Positions 8,270 through 17,784 of a DNA stretch of 64,000 nt are shown here, one piece after another. Source of the DNA: Gulosibacter hominis (GTDB lineage Bacteria; Actinomycetota; Actinomycetes; Actinomycetales; Microbacteriaceae). The notes beneath the pieces are model-generated. The model was not told the DNA's origin and searched no databases. It saw only the letters and a list, made by a program, of their open reading frames with translations. Position numbers and translations under genes: made by a program. The stretch is taken from assembly GCF_904842695.1 (NCBI RefSeq), contig NZ_CAJGWQ010000009.1, positions 23,425 to 87,424 on the forward strand, written 5' to 3'. Each line of letters begins with the position of its first letter. The stretch's first letter is position 1.

Positions 8270-9631
8270 ATGCGCGCCAAGTACGCCGCGACATTCCGTC
8301 GAACGTTCGCCGCAGCGGCGATGACCGGCGCGCTCGTGCTGGCCGGGATGCACTTTGGTTCGAGTCCCAGCGCGCTCGCCAAATCGCTCGACGAGTACGC
8401 AACCTGGGATGACGTCGTCGCCGCACAGGGTGATGTCGACCGGCAAAACAAGCTCATCGATGAGATCCACGTCGAAATCAAGGAGCTCAAGGGTCAGGTG
8501 GCCGAGGCTGAGCAGGTGGCCCAAGAGAAAGGCAACCTCTACAGTCAGGCGCAGCAGGCCGCCAACGAAGCGGCGGGGCAGCAGTACACGCTCGAGCAAC
8601 AAGCGAATGATGCCGCAAATCGAGCATCCGAGGCTGAAACTGAAGCGGGCTCGATGACGGCCGCAATGGCAAACCGGGTTTCAAACGATCCCACCCTGCA
8701 ATTGCTTGCCCAGCCCGAACAAGCTGATGATTTTTTGAAGAGCATGTCGACGCTGTCAAAGCTCGGCAGCCACAGCGGCACCGTTTATGAATCGGCCGTG
8801 ATCGAGCGCAATAATGCCGACCAGCTGAACGAGCAGGCGAAGGTGGCGCTTGAAGAGCGTCAGCGGCTTGAGTCCGAGGCGCAGACCGCATACCGCGAGG
8901 CACAGCAGGCGCAGGCTGAGGCGCAGAAGGCACGCGACCACGCCCTCGAGCGCGGTGCCGAGCTCGAGGCGATGCTGGCGCCGCTTGAAGAGCGCCGTGA
9001 TGTCGTAGAAGCCGACTATCGCGAGGGTGAGCGACTGCGCGAAATTGAGCGTAAACGCATCGAAGAGCAGCGTCGTCGTGAAGAGGAAGAGCGTCGCCGG
9101 CGGGCAGAGGAAGAGCGCGCGGCTGCGGCCGCAGCTGCCGCGAGTAGCCCGGCTCCCAGTGCGCCGAGCGGTGGCGGTGGTGGCGGCGGCGGAGCACAGT
9201 CGTCATCAGGCATCAGCGGCCCGATCGGTGCCGGCGCCTGGGTGAGCGACCCGTTCGGTTACCGCCTGCATCCGGTCTATGGCACCTGGCGACTGCACGC
9301 GGGGCTTGACCTCGTGGTGAACGGTACCTGCGGTACGCCGCTCTACGCCGTCACCTCGGGCACCGTAACCTACGCGGGATGGACCGACGGCTATGGAAAC
9401 ATGGTCGACTTCACCTCGGATGATGGCGTTAACACCTTCCGCTACGCACACATCATGCCGGGCGGTATTGCGGTCGGCTGGGGCGAGCACGTCTCGACCG
9501 GTCAGGTCATCGCCTATGCGGGTACGACCGGGCCGTCAACAGGCTGCCACCTGCACATCGAGATCACCGAGTACGGGAACCTGGTTGATCCACAGCCCTG
9601 GTTTGCCGCTCGCGGAATCTACTACTACTAG
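8270..9631 (+). CDS. secreted coiled-coil M23 peptidoglycan peptidase
   Basis: A 453-residue EnvC/NlpD-like cell-wall hydrolase. A signal peptide (about 1-38, ending PSALA) is followed by a long coiled coil (about 45-340) ending in an Arg/Glu-rich helix, an Ala/Ser/Gly linker, and a C-terminal LytM/M23 domain with the zinc motifs HAGLD and HLHIE. The domain appears catalytically complete. ATG 8270 has an AAGGAA Shine-Dalgarno; the frame stays open upstream to 8039 but that part is Cys-rich and not preceded by a ribosome site, so it was left out. Two GTTACATT elements (near 8095 and 8142) lie upstream and may be regulator sites. Likely role: peptidoglycan cleavage during division. Confidence 0.9.
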   Translation: MRAKYAATFRRTFAAAAMTGALVLAGMHFGSSPSALAKSLDEYATWDDVVAAQGDVDRQNKLIDEIHVEIKELKGQVAEAEQVAQEKGNLYSQAQQAANEAAGQQYTLEQQANDAANRASEAETEAGSMTAAMANRVSNDPTLQLLAQPEQADDFLKSMSTLSKLGSHSGTVYESAVIERNNADQLNEQAKVALEERQRLESEAQTAYREAQQAQAEAQKARDHALERGAELEAMLAPLEERRDVVEADYREGERLREIERKRIEEQRRREEEERRRRAEEERAAAAAAAASSPAPSAPSGGGGGGGGAQSSSGISGPIGAGAWVSDPFGYRLHPVYGTWRLHAGLDLVVNGTCGTPLYAVTSGTVTYAGWTDGYGNMVDFTSDDGVNTFRYAHIMPGGIAVGWGEHVSTGQVIAYAGTTGPSTGCHLHIEITEYGNLVDPQPWFAARGIYYY

Positions 9632-9725
9632 TTACTACTACTGGGCACCTGCGCCTGCGGTGCCTCGCGACAGGATGCGTTGCGGCGCAGGCGGGTGCAA
9701 AAACTCCGCTCCCGGTGTTGAGACG

Positions 9726-9763
9726 CTGAGGGCCGAGTCACCGTAATGGTGCTCGGCCCTCAG
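9726..9763. terminator. long hairpin between convergent M23 gene and ppa
   Basis: Perfect 12-bp arms CTGAGGGCCGAG / CTCGGCCCTCAG enclose a second CACC/GGTG pairing. There is no T-tract on either strand. Its position between convergent genes suggests a shared bidirectional terminator. Confidence 0.7.
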
Positions 9764-9800
9764 TGCGTCAGGCAGTCATTGGATCACTGCCGAAGCTGCG

Positions 9801-10289
9801 TTATTTGGCGGGCTGGTACGCGGCGAGCGACTTTTCAATGATCTGCTCGGCTTCGGCGGCGTTGCCCCACGAGTCGACCTTGACCCACTTGCCGGGCTCA
9901 AGGTCTTTGTAGTGCTCGAAGAAGTGCTTGAGCTGGTTGCGGATGTCTTCCGGTGCATCCTCGAGGTCTTGGATGTGGGCAAAACGCGGATCTTTGGCGG
10001 GCACGCACAGCACCTTGTCGTCGCCGCCAGCCTCGTCTGACATGTGGAGCACCCCGACCGGGCGCACCTTTAGACCAACCCCGGGGAACACCGGGTATTC
10101 GAGGATCACGAGGGCGTCGAGCGGGTCGCCATCGTCGGCGAGAGTGTTTTCGAAGTACCCGTAGTCGACGGGATAAACAAACGGCGTGAACAGTACGCGG
10201 TCGAGGTAGACCCGACCGGTTTCGTGGTCGACCTCATATTTGTTGTGGCTGCCGCGGGGGATTTCAATGACAACGTCGTATGCGCCCAT
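9801..10289 (-). CDS. ppa: inorganic pyrophosphatase (family I)
   Basis: A 162-residue soluble enzyme hydrolysing pyrophosphate to phosphate. It contains the family I metal-binding signature [10 protein letters not shown] and the conserved [21 protein letters not shown] and [12 protein letters not shown] blocks. The length is the usual prokaryotic hexamer-forming size. The start is supported by an AAGGAG Shine-Dalgarno just upstream. It is divergent from tilS, the common actinobacterial arrangement. Confidence 0.97.
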   Translation of the reverse strand: MGAYDVVIEIPRGSHNKYEVDHETGRVYLDRVLFTPFVYPVDYGYFENTLADDGDPLDALVILEYPVFPGVGLKVRPVGVLHMSDEAGGDDKVLCVPAKDPRFAHIQDLEDAPEDIRNQLKHFFEHYKDLEPGKWVKVDSWGNAAEAEQIIEKSLAAYQPAK

Positions 10290-10430
10290 CGGTACTCCTT
10301 GGAAATAGAACGAATGCTTGCGTTTAGGCTACCGCGCGCAATTGCCGGGTGGCTGCAGTGGCTACCCGAACTGCGCAAAAACTCGGCGATCCATCCTGCA
10401 ATAGATACTGCATGTCCAACGCGGGCACAG

Positions 10431-10436
10431 TAGGCT
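10431..10436 (+). promoter_or_regulatory. -10 element of tilS
   Basis: TAGGCT ends 6 nt before the GTG at 10443 and no Shine-Dalgarno is present, so the transcript is probably leaderless. Confidence 0.6.
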
Positions 10437-10442
10437 GGCAGC

Positions 10443-11477
10443 GTGTCAGTTCGTCCCCGTCTCACCCCTCCAGTAGCGGATGCTCGCCGCGCGGTTCGTA
10501 ATGCGCTGCGGGGCGTCGCCAGCGAGGGCGATCTCGTGCTTGTTGCGCTATCAGGTGGCGCCGATTCGCTCGCGCTTGCCGCTGCGGCAGCGTTCGAATG
10601 TCCGCGAGCCGGTTTGCGGGTGGGGAGTGTGATCGTTGACCACCAGCTGCAGGAGGGTTCGGCCGAGCAGGCTGAACGCGCCGCCCAGCAGTCGCGTGAA
10701 CTCGGGCTTGACCCAGTAATTATTGAGCGGGTCGAGGTCGTTGATGACGGGGCGGGGCCCGAAGCGTCGGCTCGCGCGGCGCGTTATGGCGCGATTGAGC
10801 GAGTTTGTAAGCGGGTGGATGCAAAGTATGTGCTGCTTGGCCACACGCTCGACGATCAGGCCGAAACCGTGCTCCTTGGCCTGGCTCGAGGCTCGGGCGG
10901 TAAATCACTGCACGGCATGGCAGCGGTGAATGGCAATCTTGTGCGGCCGCTGCTCGGGATGCGCCGCAGCGAAACCGAGCAGGCCTGCGCGGATCAGGGA
11001 CTGGAGCCGTGGCAGGATCCGCAGAATGACGATGAGCGATTCCGGCGGGTGCGGATTCGTAAAACCGTGATGCCGATGCTCGAGGCCGAGCTGGGTCCGG
11101 GAATTGCCGAGGCGCTCGCGCGTACCGCGACGACGCTGCGAGAGGATGCCGAAACTCTGGATGCACTGGCAGCCGAGTGGGCGCGGGAAATCGTTGATGT
11201 GGATGCTGAGGGGCGGATTACGCTCGACGTCGGCGGTCTGGTAACCCAACCGGCCGCGCTGCGGCAACGTATTTGCCGACTGGTTGCCGAGCAGGGCTTT
11301 GGCGTGTCGCTGAGCCGGGCGCACACGATGGCTGTGGCTGCGCTTGCCACCGAGTGGCGCGGGCAGGGGCCGATCGATCTGCCGGGCATTCGCGTTGAGC
11401 GCTCGGCCGGACAGCTCTTTTTTGGGGCCGTGCGCTCTGACGGCGCCGACCACGAGGCATCCGAAACCGAGAATTGA
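10443..11477 (+). CDS. tilS: tRNA(Ile)-lysidine synthase
   Basis: A 344-residue N-type ATP pyrophosphatase that converts C34 of the CAT-anticodon tRNA-Ile to lysidine, changing its identity from Met to Ile. The PP-loop SGGADS is at residues 37-42; DHQLQ, LGHTLDDQAETVL and the RVRIRKTVMP stretch follow in the usual order. The C-terminal domain is short, as in other actinobacterial TilS proteins. It opens the conserved tilS-hpt-ftsH-fol cluster. Confidence 0.95.
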   Translation: MSVRPRLTPPVADARRAVRNALRGVASEGDLVLVALSGGADSLALAAAAAFECPRAGLRVGSVIVDHQLQEGSAEQAERAAQQSRELGLDPVIIERVEVVDDGAGPEASARAARYGAIERVCKRVDAKYVLLGHTLDDQAETVLLGLARGSGGKSLHGMAAVNGNLVRPLLGMRRSETEQACADQGLEPWQDPQNDDERFRRVRIRKTVMPMLEAELGPGIAEALARTATTLREDAETLDALAAEWAREIVDVDAEGRITLDVGGLVTQPAALRQRICRLVAEQGFGVSLSRAHTMAVAALATEWRGQGPIDLPGIRVERSAGQLFFGAVRSDGADHEASETEN

Positions 11478-11512
11478 GCCATCACCACCGAAGCGACTGA
11501 GAAAGGTCAGGC

Positions 11513-12130
11513 ATGCGCGCCGAACAGATTCACGATCAGATCCGTGAAATTCTGATTACCGAAGACGAGATTCGCGGCCGGTTGGCCGAGCTTGCCCGTG
11601 AGATCGACAGTGACTATCGCGGTCGTAATCCGCTACTTGTTGGTGTGCTCAAGGGTGCGGTGTACGTGATGAGTGATCTTTCGCGGGCTATGAACATCGA
11701 TCTCGAGATGGACTGGATGGCGGTGTCGTCGTACGGTTCGGGCACCGAGTCGTCGGGCGTGGTGCGCATTCTGAAAGACCTCGATACGGATGTGTCGGGG
11801 CGCGATGTGCTCATTGTTGAAGACATTATTGACTCGGGTCTGACGCTGACCTGGCTGAGTGAAAACCTGCGCTCGCGCGGGGCTGCTTCGGTAGAGATCT
11901 GCACACTGCTGCGGAAGCCGACGCGGTTGAAGTCGGATGTGTTCGTCAAATACATCGGCTTCGATGTGCCGAACGAATTTGTGGTGGGGTACGGGCTCGA
12001 CTATGACGAGCGATACCGCAATCTGCGTGATGTTGTGGTGCTGCGGCCGGAGGTGTTTGGTGGCGAGACGATTGATGCGCCGGTGGAACCCGCCCGCCGA
12101 GTGGTCAACCCGGGGCTGCCGACACCGTAG
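11513..12130 (+). CDS. hpt: hypoxanthine phosphoribosyltransferase
   Basis: A 205-residue purine-salvage enzyme that makes IMP and GMP from hypoxanthine or guanine with PRPP. The PRPP loop VLIVEDIIDSGLTL, the LVGVLKGA loop and the C-terminal FVVGYGLDYDERYRNLRDV motif are all present. ATG 11513 has GAAAGG upstream. The gene order tilS-hpt is nearly universal in actinobacteria. Here the normally adjacent ftsH is separated by a reverse-strand gene. Confidence 0.97.
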   Translation: MRAEQIHDQIREILITEDEIRGRLAELAREIDSDYRGRNPLLVGVLKGAVYVMSDLSRAMNIDLEMDWMAVSSYGSGTESSGVVRILKDLDTDVSGRDVLIVEDIIDSGLTLTWLSENLRSRGAASVEICTLLRKPTRLKSDVFVKYIGFDVPNEFVVGYGLDYDERYRNLRDVVVLRPEVFGGETIDAPVEPARRVVNPGLPTP

Positions 12131-12156
12131 CTTTTGCCGCAGCTGAAGTTTTAGCG

Positions 12157-12198
12157 CGTAATGGCCGGGCATCCGATCGGGGATGCCCGGCCATTACG
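12157..12198. terminator. bidirectional terminator hairpin after hpt
   Basis: An 18-bp perfect inverted repeat (left arm 12157-12174, right arm 12181-12198) with a 6-nt loop, lying between convergent hpt and the gene at 12207. No T-tract follows. Confidence 0.75.
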
Positions 12199-12206
12199 TG
12201 ATACAG

Positions 12207-12989
12207 CTAGCTCAGGCTGTGGCCGCGTTGGCGCAGTCGCACCACCGGGTTTGAGGCACCAACGGTGAATGCAATCATGTGGCCGGCAAGTGCGTTGGCG
12301 ACCTGGAGGTCGAGCTCGCTGGCCGGGGCTGCCGACGAATAATCGAGTTTTGCTGGGGCGTCGAAGTTTGGAGTGTCGACCAGTGGCACCGCCAGTTGTT
12401 TTTCAAGGTCGATGAAGTGTCCGCTGGTTGCCCAGACACGGCGCACGCTGCCCTCGGTGCGCTGCCAGCGATTGGTGCGGAAAACGTAGGGGGCGTAGCC
12501 GAGGCGAACTGGGATGAGGTACTCAGCGTCGGGCTGGGCTGTCCAGTATCCGCGTGCCTGCGACCAGACCTCTTCGGGGCTGTCAAGCAGGTCCATTCCC
12601 ATGTGGGTGCGGGTGAAGCCCTGGCCGGGATCGACCTCGTTCGGATCGATTTCACGGCGTGCGGCCATGCGCAGCGCGGTGACGTTGACGGGTGATTCAA
12701 TGCGGGATTCAACATCGAATCGGCTGAGTGCTTTGCCATTGGCAAAACCCTCGAGCAGCTCGGTGGCGAGCTCGGCGCGCCGGGTGTCGGCTTCTTGCAG
12801 CGCCCCCGATTCAAGTTCAGTCGGCCAGCCGCGCATCACCAACAGGTCGATGAGGTCGGTCCGTTCGAGCTGCAGACGATCTGCGAGGTCGAGAAACCGG
12901 TCGAGTAGGTTGGCTGACAGTGTGAGGCGGACCATTTTAGAAGCAGGCCCGGTACCGCTTTGGGCTTGAGCTTCGGAAATGCGGGGCAA
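12207..12989 (-). CDS. hypothetical protein inserted between hpt and ftsH
   Basis: A 260-residue protein that I do not recognise. Residues about 18-55 (MVRLTLSANLLDRFLDLADRLQLERTDLIDLLVMRGW) resemble the strand-helix-helix of ribbon-helix-helix proteins, which could mean DNA binding. The rest is a soluble mixed fold with no catalytic motif, signal peptide or membrane segment. It is transcribed against the surrounding cluster and has its own intergenic region on both sides. No sign of frameshift or unusual composition. Confidence 0.7.
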   Translation of the reverse strand: MPRISEAQAQSGTGPASKMVRLTLSANLLDRFLDLADRLQLERTDLIDLLVMRGWPTELESGALQEADTRRAELATELLEGFANGKALSRFDVESRIESPVNVTALRMAARREIDPNEVDPGQGFTRTHMGMDLLDSPEEVWSQARGYWTAQPDAEYLIPVRLGYAPYVFRTNRWQRTEGSVRRVWATSGHFIDLEKQLAVPLVDTPNFDAPAKLDYSSAAPASELDLQVANALAGHMIAFTVGASNPVVRLRQRGHSLS

Positions 12990-13396
12990 AATTATACCAA
13001 TCCTAGTCGGTGTTCACCAATATTCTTCGCCTGGCGACCCAAAAATCCATCTGGGGTCGTATGCAGTGCGGGTCAATCTTAGTGAAGAATAAATGAACTT
13101 CAATCTAAGCGCACGAAGCTTGTAACTATGTGTAACTGCAAGGCACGGCTCGGTGGGGGGGCGAGTTGCCGGCTGACGGAGCAGTTTTGTGGCTGCTGCC
13201 AGAACTTCCGGATGTCTTACTTACGGGTGTGCGTTGGCGAGCTGCGTACGCAAATACGCGCTCGGCGATCAAGCGGCCCACTCACGGCTGAACACTATCC
13301 GGCACGGGTAGAGTTCAGTCAGCGAGCGCCAGCAATTTTGTCGCCGCCGCCTGCCGGTGAGTGACAAAGTCGAACCGAAAGTTCCCAATAGTCAAC
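12990..13396. other. intergenic region upstream of ftsH
   Basis: About 400 bp without a convincing gene. It is more AT-rich on the left side, where the promoter of the reverse gene must lie. A TAGAGT hexamer near 13310 could be the ftsH -10. A Cys-rich open frame at 13128-13364 has no ribosome site or homologous look and is not called. Confidence 0.5.
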
Positions 13397-15376
13397 ATGA
13401 AGAGCCTGAAAAAATTCCTTAAGAGCCCGATCGCCATCGTGCTCATCGCTGTCATCCTCATCGGGGTTGGTTTCAGCCTCATCAACATGCAGGGCAGCCG
13501 TGAGGTGACCACGCAAGAGGGTATCGAGCTGATCAAATCAGGCAGGGCCGAGAAGGTGAAAATCGTCGACGGCGAAAACCGTGTCGATGTCGAACTCACC
13601 AAGCCCGACGAAAAATTCGGCAAGCAGGTACAGTTCTACTTCGTCACCGCGCGCGCCGATGCGGTCGTGGATGCGGTGAACAAGGCCGAGCCTGCCGGCG
13701 GCTATAACGACGAGGTTCCCGGGCCCAACTGGCTGAGCACCGCACTATCACTACTGCTGCCGCTGGTGCTGATCGGGTTTTTTGTGTGGCTGATGCTCTC
13801 GAGCGCCCAGGGCGGTGCCGGCGGAGTGATGCGCTTCGGTAAATCACGCGCCAAACTCGTCAGCAAAGAAGACCCAAAGGTCACCTTCGCCGATGTTGCC
13901 GGTGCTAACGAAGCACTCGAAGAACTCGGCGAAATCAAGGAGTTCTTGAAACAGCCGCAAAAATTCCAGGCTGTGGGTGCCAAGGTGCCCAAGGGTGTGC
14001 TGCTGTACGGCCCTCCCGGAACCGGTAAGACACTATTGGCTCGAGCCGTTGCTGGTGAAGCACAGGTGCCGTTCTATTCGATTTCGGGTTCTGACTTCGT
14101 TGAGATGTTCGTCGGTGTGGGTGCCTCGCGCGTGCGCGACCTGTTTGAGCAGGCCAAGCAAAACGCGCCAGCCATCATCTTCATCGATGAGATCGACGCG
14201 GTTGGTCGCCAGCGTGGCGTCGGCCTCGGCGGCGGTAACGACGAGCGAGAGCAGACCCTCAACCAGCTGCTGGTTGAAATGGACGGTTTCGATAACAACA
14301 CGAACGTGCTGCTGATTGCCGCCACGAACCGGCCGGATGTGCTCGACCCCGCACTGCTACGCCCCGGTCGATTCGACCGCCAGATCGGTGTCGACGCACC
14401 CGATATGGAGGGTCGCCGGCAGATTCTTGAGGTGCACGCCAAAGGCAAGCCCATCGCATCCGATGTTGATCTCGCTGTCGTTGCCCGCAAGACCCCGGGC
14501 TTTACCGGTGCCGACCTTGCCAATGTGCTCAATGAGGCGGCGCTGCTGACCGCTCGAATGGGTGCGCAAATCATTGACGCCCGTGCCATCGACGAAGCGA
14601 TCGACCGCGTTATTGCCGGCCCGCAGCGCCGCAGCCGTGTGATGAACGACCAAGAAAAGCTCATTACCGCCTACCACGAGGGTGGCCACGCGATCGCTGC
14701 AGCCGCGCTCAACCACACCGACCCCGTGACCAAGATCACCATCCTGCCTCGCGGCCGCGCGCTCGGTTACACCATGGTGGTGCCGCTCGAAGACAAATAT
14801 TCGATCACCCGCAATGAGCTTCTCGACCAGCTCACCTACGCGATGGGTGGCCGAATCGCCGAAGAGATCGTGTTCCACGACCCCACCACCGGCGCCTCGA
14901 ACGACATCGAAAAGGCCACTAAGACCGCACGCCGGATGGTCACCGAATACGGTATGTCGAACCGGCTCGGCGCCGTGAAATTTGGCGATAGCGAGGGTGA
15001 CTCGCCCTACGCGCAGAGCCAGGGTGCACCCTACGGTGAAGCGGTTGCCGCGCAGATTGATGCCGAAGTGCAAGCACTGCTCGAAAACGCGCAGCAGGAG
15101 GCCTACGAGGTGCTCACCGCCAACCGCGAGATTCTCGACCAGCTCGCCGCAGAACTGCTCGAACACGAGACCCTCGGCCACGAGCGACTCGACGAAATGT
15201 TCGCCAACATCACCAAACTGCCGCCACGCGAACAGTGGCTTTCGAGCCCAAGCCGTCCGATTTCAAACCAGCCGCCGGTTGAACTCAAACCACACCTGCG
15301 CGCCGATGAGATGGACGGCTCGGGACCGGGCACCGCGCACGGCGGCCCCAACACCAACCCGAACGTCGCGGAATAG
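13397..15376 (+). CDS. ftsH: ATP-dependent zinc metalloprotease FtsH
   Basis: A 659-residue membrane AAA+ protease for quality control of membrane and cytosolic proteins. Two transmembrane segments (about 11-32 and 120-142) flank a small extracytoplasmic domain. The AAA module has Walker A GPPGTGKT, Walker B IIFIDEID and the second region of homology. The M41 protease domain carries the zinc motif HEGGH and a downstream Asp. ATG 13397 is preferred because the membrane helix then starts at the normal distance from the N-terminus; a GTG at 13361 would add 12 residues. The folate genes follow after 7 bp. Confidence 0.96.
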   Translation: MKSLKKFLKSPIAIVLIAVILIGVGFSLINMQGSREVTTQEGIELIKSGRAEKVKIVDGENRVDVELTKPDEKFGKQVQFYFVTARADAVVDAVNKAEPAGGYNDEVPGPNWLSTALSLLLPLVLIGFFVWLMLSSAQGGAGGVMRFGKSRAKLVSKEDPKVTFADVAGANEALEELGEIKEFLKQPQKFQAVGAKVPKGVLLYGPPGTGKTLLARAVAGEAQVPFYSISGSDFVEMFVGVGASRVRDLFEQAKQNAPAIIFIDEIDAVGRQRGVGLGGGNDEREQTLNQLLVEMDGFDNNTNVLLIAATNRPDVLDPALLRPGRFDRQIGVDAPDMEGRRQILEVHAKGKPIASDVDLAVVARKTPGFTGADLANVLNEAALLTARMGAQIIDARAIDEAIDRVIAGPQRRSRVMNDQEKLITAYHEGGHAIAAAALNHTDPVTKITILPRGRALGYTMVVPLEDKYSITRNELLDQLTYAMGGRIAEEIVFHDPTTGASNDIEKATKTARRMVTEYGMSNRLGAVKFGDSEGDSPYAQSQGAPYGEAVAAQIDAEVQALLENAQQEAYEVLTANREILDQLAAELLEHETLGHERLDEMFANITKLPPREQWLSSPSRPISNQPPVELKPHLRADEMDGSGPGTAHGGPNTNPNVAE

Positions 15377-15383
15377 GCGCGTC

Positions 15384-15998
15384 ATGACCGTAGACCGCGA
15401 ACGAACCCGGGCAGCGATTGTCGAACTCATCGACGCCTGGGGGCTGGCCGGCGACCCGCGCGTGGAGCGCACCGCCGACCGGGTGGCTGACGCCTCAGCC
15501 GAGCTCCTGGCCGGCGAAGGAGTCGACCCAGTACCGGCTCTGCGTGAGGGCCGCATCCCGGCAGCTGATGACGACCTCGTGCTGGTGCGCAATATTCGCT
15601 TCAGCTCGATATGCGAACACCACCTGCTGCCATTCGACGGCTGGATTCACGTGGCCTACCTGCCCGGCGACTGGATCACCGGTTTCGGTCGCATCCACGA
15701 CCTGGTCGCCACCTGCACCGCCCGCCTGGCACTGCAAGAACGCATCGGCGAACAGCTCGTTGATGCGCTGATCACCGGGCTCGACGCCCGCGGGGCGCTC
15801 GCGGTGGTTGAAGCTCGGCAGGATTGCGTCGCCGCCCGCGGCCCCAAACAGCGCGATTCCGATTCGGTTTCGGTGGCTGCGCGCGGCACGCTGGTGGCCG
15901 GTGAAGCGCGAGCCGAAGTGTTCCGGCTCATCGCCCTCGGCGCTGCTGAACACGGCGCTGAGCACGGCGCTGACGACCAGCGCGAGGAGATGCTGTGA
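15384..15998 (+). CDS. folE: GTP cyclohydrolase I, divergent at a zinc-site histidine
   Basis: A 204-residue homologue of the first folate enzyme, which turns GTP into dihydroneopterin triphosphate. The CEHHLLPF block (Cys77, His79, His80), HVAYLPG and an LQERIGEQLVDAL helix are clear. In the family the second metal/catalytic block reads H-x-C-M; here it is Gln146-Asp-Cys148, so the cysteine ligand is kept but the histidine is replaced. The usual SKLAR stretch is also altered (GFGRIHD). ATG 15384 lies 7 bp after ftsH. It overlaps folP by 4 bp. Activity is probable given the operon, but the substitution deserves a check. Confidence 0.88.
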   Translation: MTVDRERTRAAIVELIDAWGLAGDPRVERTADRVADASAELLAGEGVDPVPALREGRIPAADDDLVLVRNIRFSSICEHHLLPFDGWIHVAYLPGDWITGFGRIHDLVATCTARLALQERIGEQLVDALITGLDARGALAVVEARQDCVAARGPKQRDSDSVSVAARGTLVAGEARAEVFRLIALGAAEHGAEHGADDQREEML

Positions 15999-16816
15999 CT
16001 GAAATCATGGGCGTGCTCAACGTCACCCCCGACTCATTTTCTGATGGCGGCACACACGAGGCCACCGAACCGCAACAGCGCTGCGCGAGTGCCGTCGCTG
16101 CCGCCGAACGCATGGTGGCCGAAGGCGCCACCATCATCGATGTCGGGGGCGAATCCACCCGGCCGGGTGCCCAGCGCATCCCACAGGCCGAAGAGCTGGA
16201 GCGTGTCGCGCCGGTGGTTGAGCAGCTGCTGGCCCGCGGCATCCGGGTCTCGCTCGACACGATGAACGCTGCCACCGCAGCCACCTGCCTCGAACTTGGC
16301 GACGTCATCATCAACGATGTTTCGGGCGGGCGTGCCGACCCCGAAATGTTGCCACTTGTGGCCCGAACCGGCGCCACCTATGTGCTCAGCCACTGGCGCG
16401 GCCACTCGGTGGTGATGAACGACCTCGCCGACTACGACGACCCCGGTAGCGAAATCCTTGCCGAATTGATTGGGATGCGTGACCGCGCGCTGGCGGCCGG
16501 GCTGAACGCCGAACAGATCATTCTTGATCCCGGGCTTGGCTTCGCAAAAGACCACGATGATAACTGGGCGGTACTGCAGCGTCTCGACGACTTCCTCACG
16601 CTCGGCCACCCGCTGCTGATCGGCGTCAGTCGCAAGCGCTTCATGGGCGCGCTGCTGCCTGAAACCGCGCCCATACTTGAACGCGATCTGCCCACGGCAG
16701 TGGTATCGGCCCTGTGCGCCGAGCGGGACGTGTGGGGCGTGCGGGTGCACAATGTCGCGGCCAGCGCCACCGCAATAGCGGTGGCGCGGTCGTGGCGGGC
16801 AGGGAAGCAGCAATGA
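15995..16816 (+). CDS. folP: dihydropteroate synthase
   Basis: A 273-residue TIM-barrel enzyme joining p-aminobenzoate to hydroxymethyl-dihydropterin pyrophosphate; it is the sulfonamide target. Conserved blocks are GVLNVTPDSFSDGG, DVGGESTRPGA, INDVSGG, LDPGLGFAKD and GVSRKRFMG. GTG start overlaps folE by 4 bp and the stop overlaps folBK by 4 bp. Confidence 0.97.
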   Translation: MTEIMGVLNVTPDSFSDGGTHEATEPQQRCASAVAAAERMVAEGATIIDVGGESTRPGAQRIPQAEELERVAPVVEQLLARGIRVSLDTMNAATAATCLELGDVIINDVSGGRADPEMLPLVARTGATYVLSHWRGHSVVMNDLADYDDPGSEILAELIGMRDRALAAGLNAEQIILDPGLGFAKDHDDNWAVLQRLDDFLTLGHPLLIGVSRKRFMGALLPETAPILERDLPTAVVSALCAERDVWGVRVHNVAASATAIAVARSWRAGKQQ

Positions 16817-17784
16817 CCCGGCAGCATCCGGTTGCTCGGGCACTCGAATTGATGCCCAATCGACCCGGCCCCGAAGCGCATCCGGCACTACCGTCTCCCG
16901 AGCTCGACCGCATCCATATTGAACGATTGCACGTGCACGGCCGGCACGGAGTGTTTGCGCACGAGCGCGCAAACGGTCAAGATTTTTACATCGATGCCGA
17001 GGTGTGGCTCGACACCCGCGCGGCAGCCGATAGCGACGATATTGTCGACACCCTGCACTACGGTCATCTCATGCGGGCACTCTACGAGGTGGCGCTCCAT
17101 GAGCCGGTCGACCTGCTTGAAACCCTCGCCGAACGCCTCGCCGCGGTCACGTTCGCGTTTGCCGGCCCGCAGGCGGTGCGCATCACTGTGCACAAACCGC
17201 AGGCGCCCGTAAAACTGCGCTTTGAGGATGTGTCGGTGAGCGTGTTGCGCTACCGCCCGGAGGGCCCCGAACCGACGGCGCTGCGGCGCCCCACCGCTCG
17301 CGCCGTGATCGCGCTCGGCGCCAATCTCGGCGATCGTGAAGCGGCAATCCGACAGGCAATGGATGAAATCGAAGCGCTGCCGGGCGTGTGGCCGCACCGC
17401 CGCTCACGACTCTACGAAACCCCGGCGCTGACCACGCACGGAGTGGATGACAGCGAACCGAGCTACCTCAACGCCGTCATGACCGTGCACACCGATCTCG
17501 AACCCCACGCGCTGCTGCGTGAACTGTTGCGCATCGAAGACCAGCACGGCCGAGTGCGCGCCGAACGCTGGGGGAGTCGCACTCTCGATCTCGACCTCAT
17601 CGAACACGGCGGGCTCGAATTTGCCGACGAAACCCTTGAGCTGCCGCATCCGCGCGCCTTTGAGCGCGCATTTGTGCTGGCGCCGTGGGCTGAAATTGAG
17701 CCCACCGCCACAATCCCCGGCCGTGGCGCAATCGCCGCGCTACTCACTCAAACCACGGATGAGGTGCGGAGGTATCGAGGGTGA
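16813..17784 (+). CDS. folK: bifunctional dihydroneopterin aldolase / HPPK (FolB-FolK fusion)
   Basis: A 323-residue fusion of two consecutive folate steps. Residues about 35-155 form the FolB aldolase (ERLHVHGRHGVFAHE, DDIVDTLHYGHL, LLETLAERLAAVTF). Residues about 160-323 form FolK, hydroxymethyldihydropterin pyrophosphokinase (IALGANLGDREA, RWGSRTLDLDLI, LPHPRAFERAFVLAPWAEI). ATG 16813 overlaps the folP stop; longer upstream frame lies inside folP and is rejected. Such fusions are known in actinobacteria. Confidence 0.95.
   Translation: MTRQHPVARALELMPNRPGPEAHPALPSPELDRIHIERLHVHGRHGVFAHERANGQDFYIDAEVWLDTRAAADSDDIVDTLHYGHLMRALYEVALHEPVDLLETLAERLAAVTFAFAGPQAVRITVHKPQAPVKLRFEDVSVSVLRYRPEGPEPTALRRPTARAVIALGANLGDREAAIRQAMDEIEALPGVWPHRRSRLYETPALTTHGVDDSEPSYLNAVMTVHTDLEPHALLRELLRIEDQHGRVRAERWGSRTLDLDLIEHGGLEFADETLELPHPRAFERAFVLAPWAEIEPTATIPGRGAIAALLTQTTDEVRRYRG

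Noticed and set aside
13128..13364. 78-residue Cys-rich frame upstream of ftsH
   Set aside because: No Shine-Dalgarno or leaderless promoter and no coding character; possibly only leader sequence.
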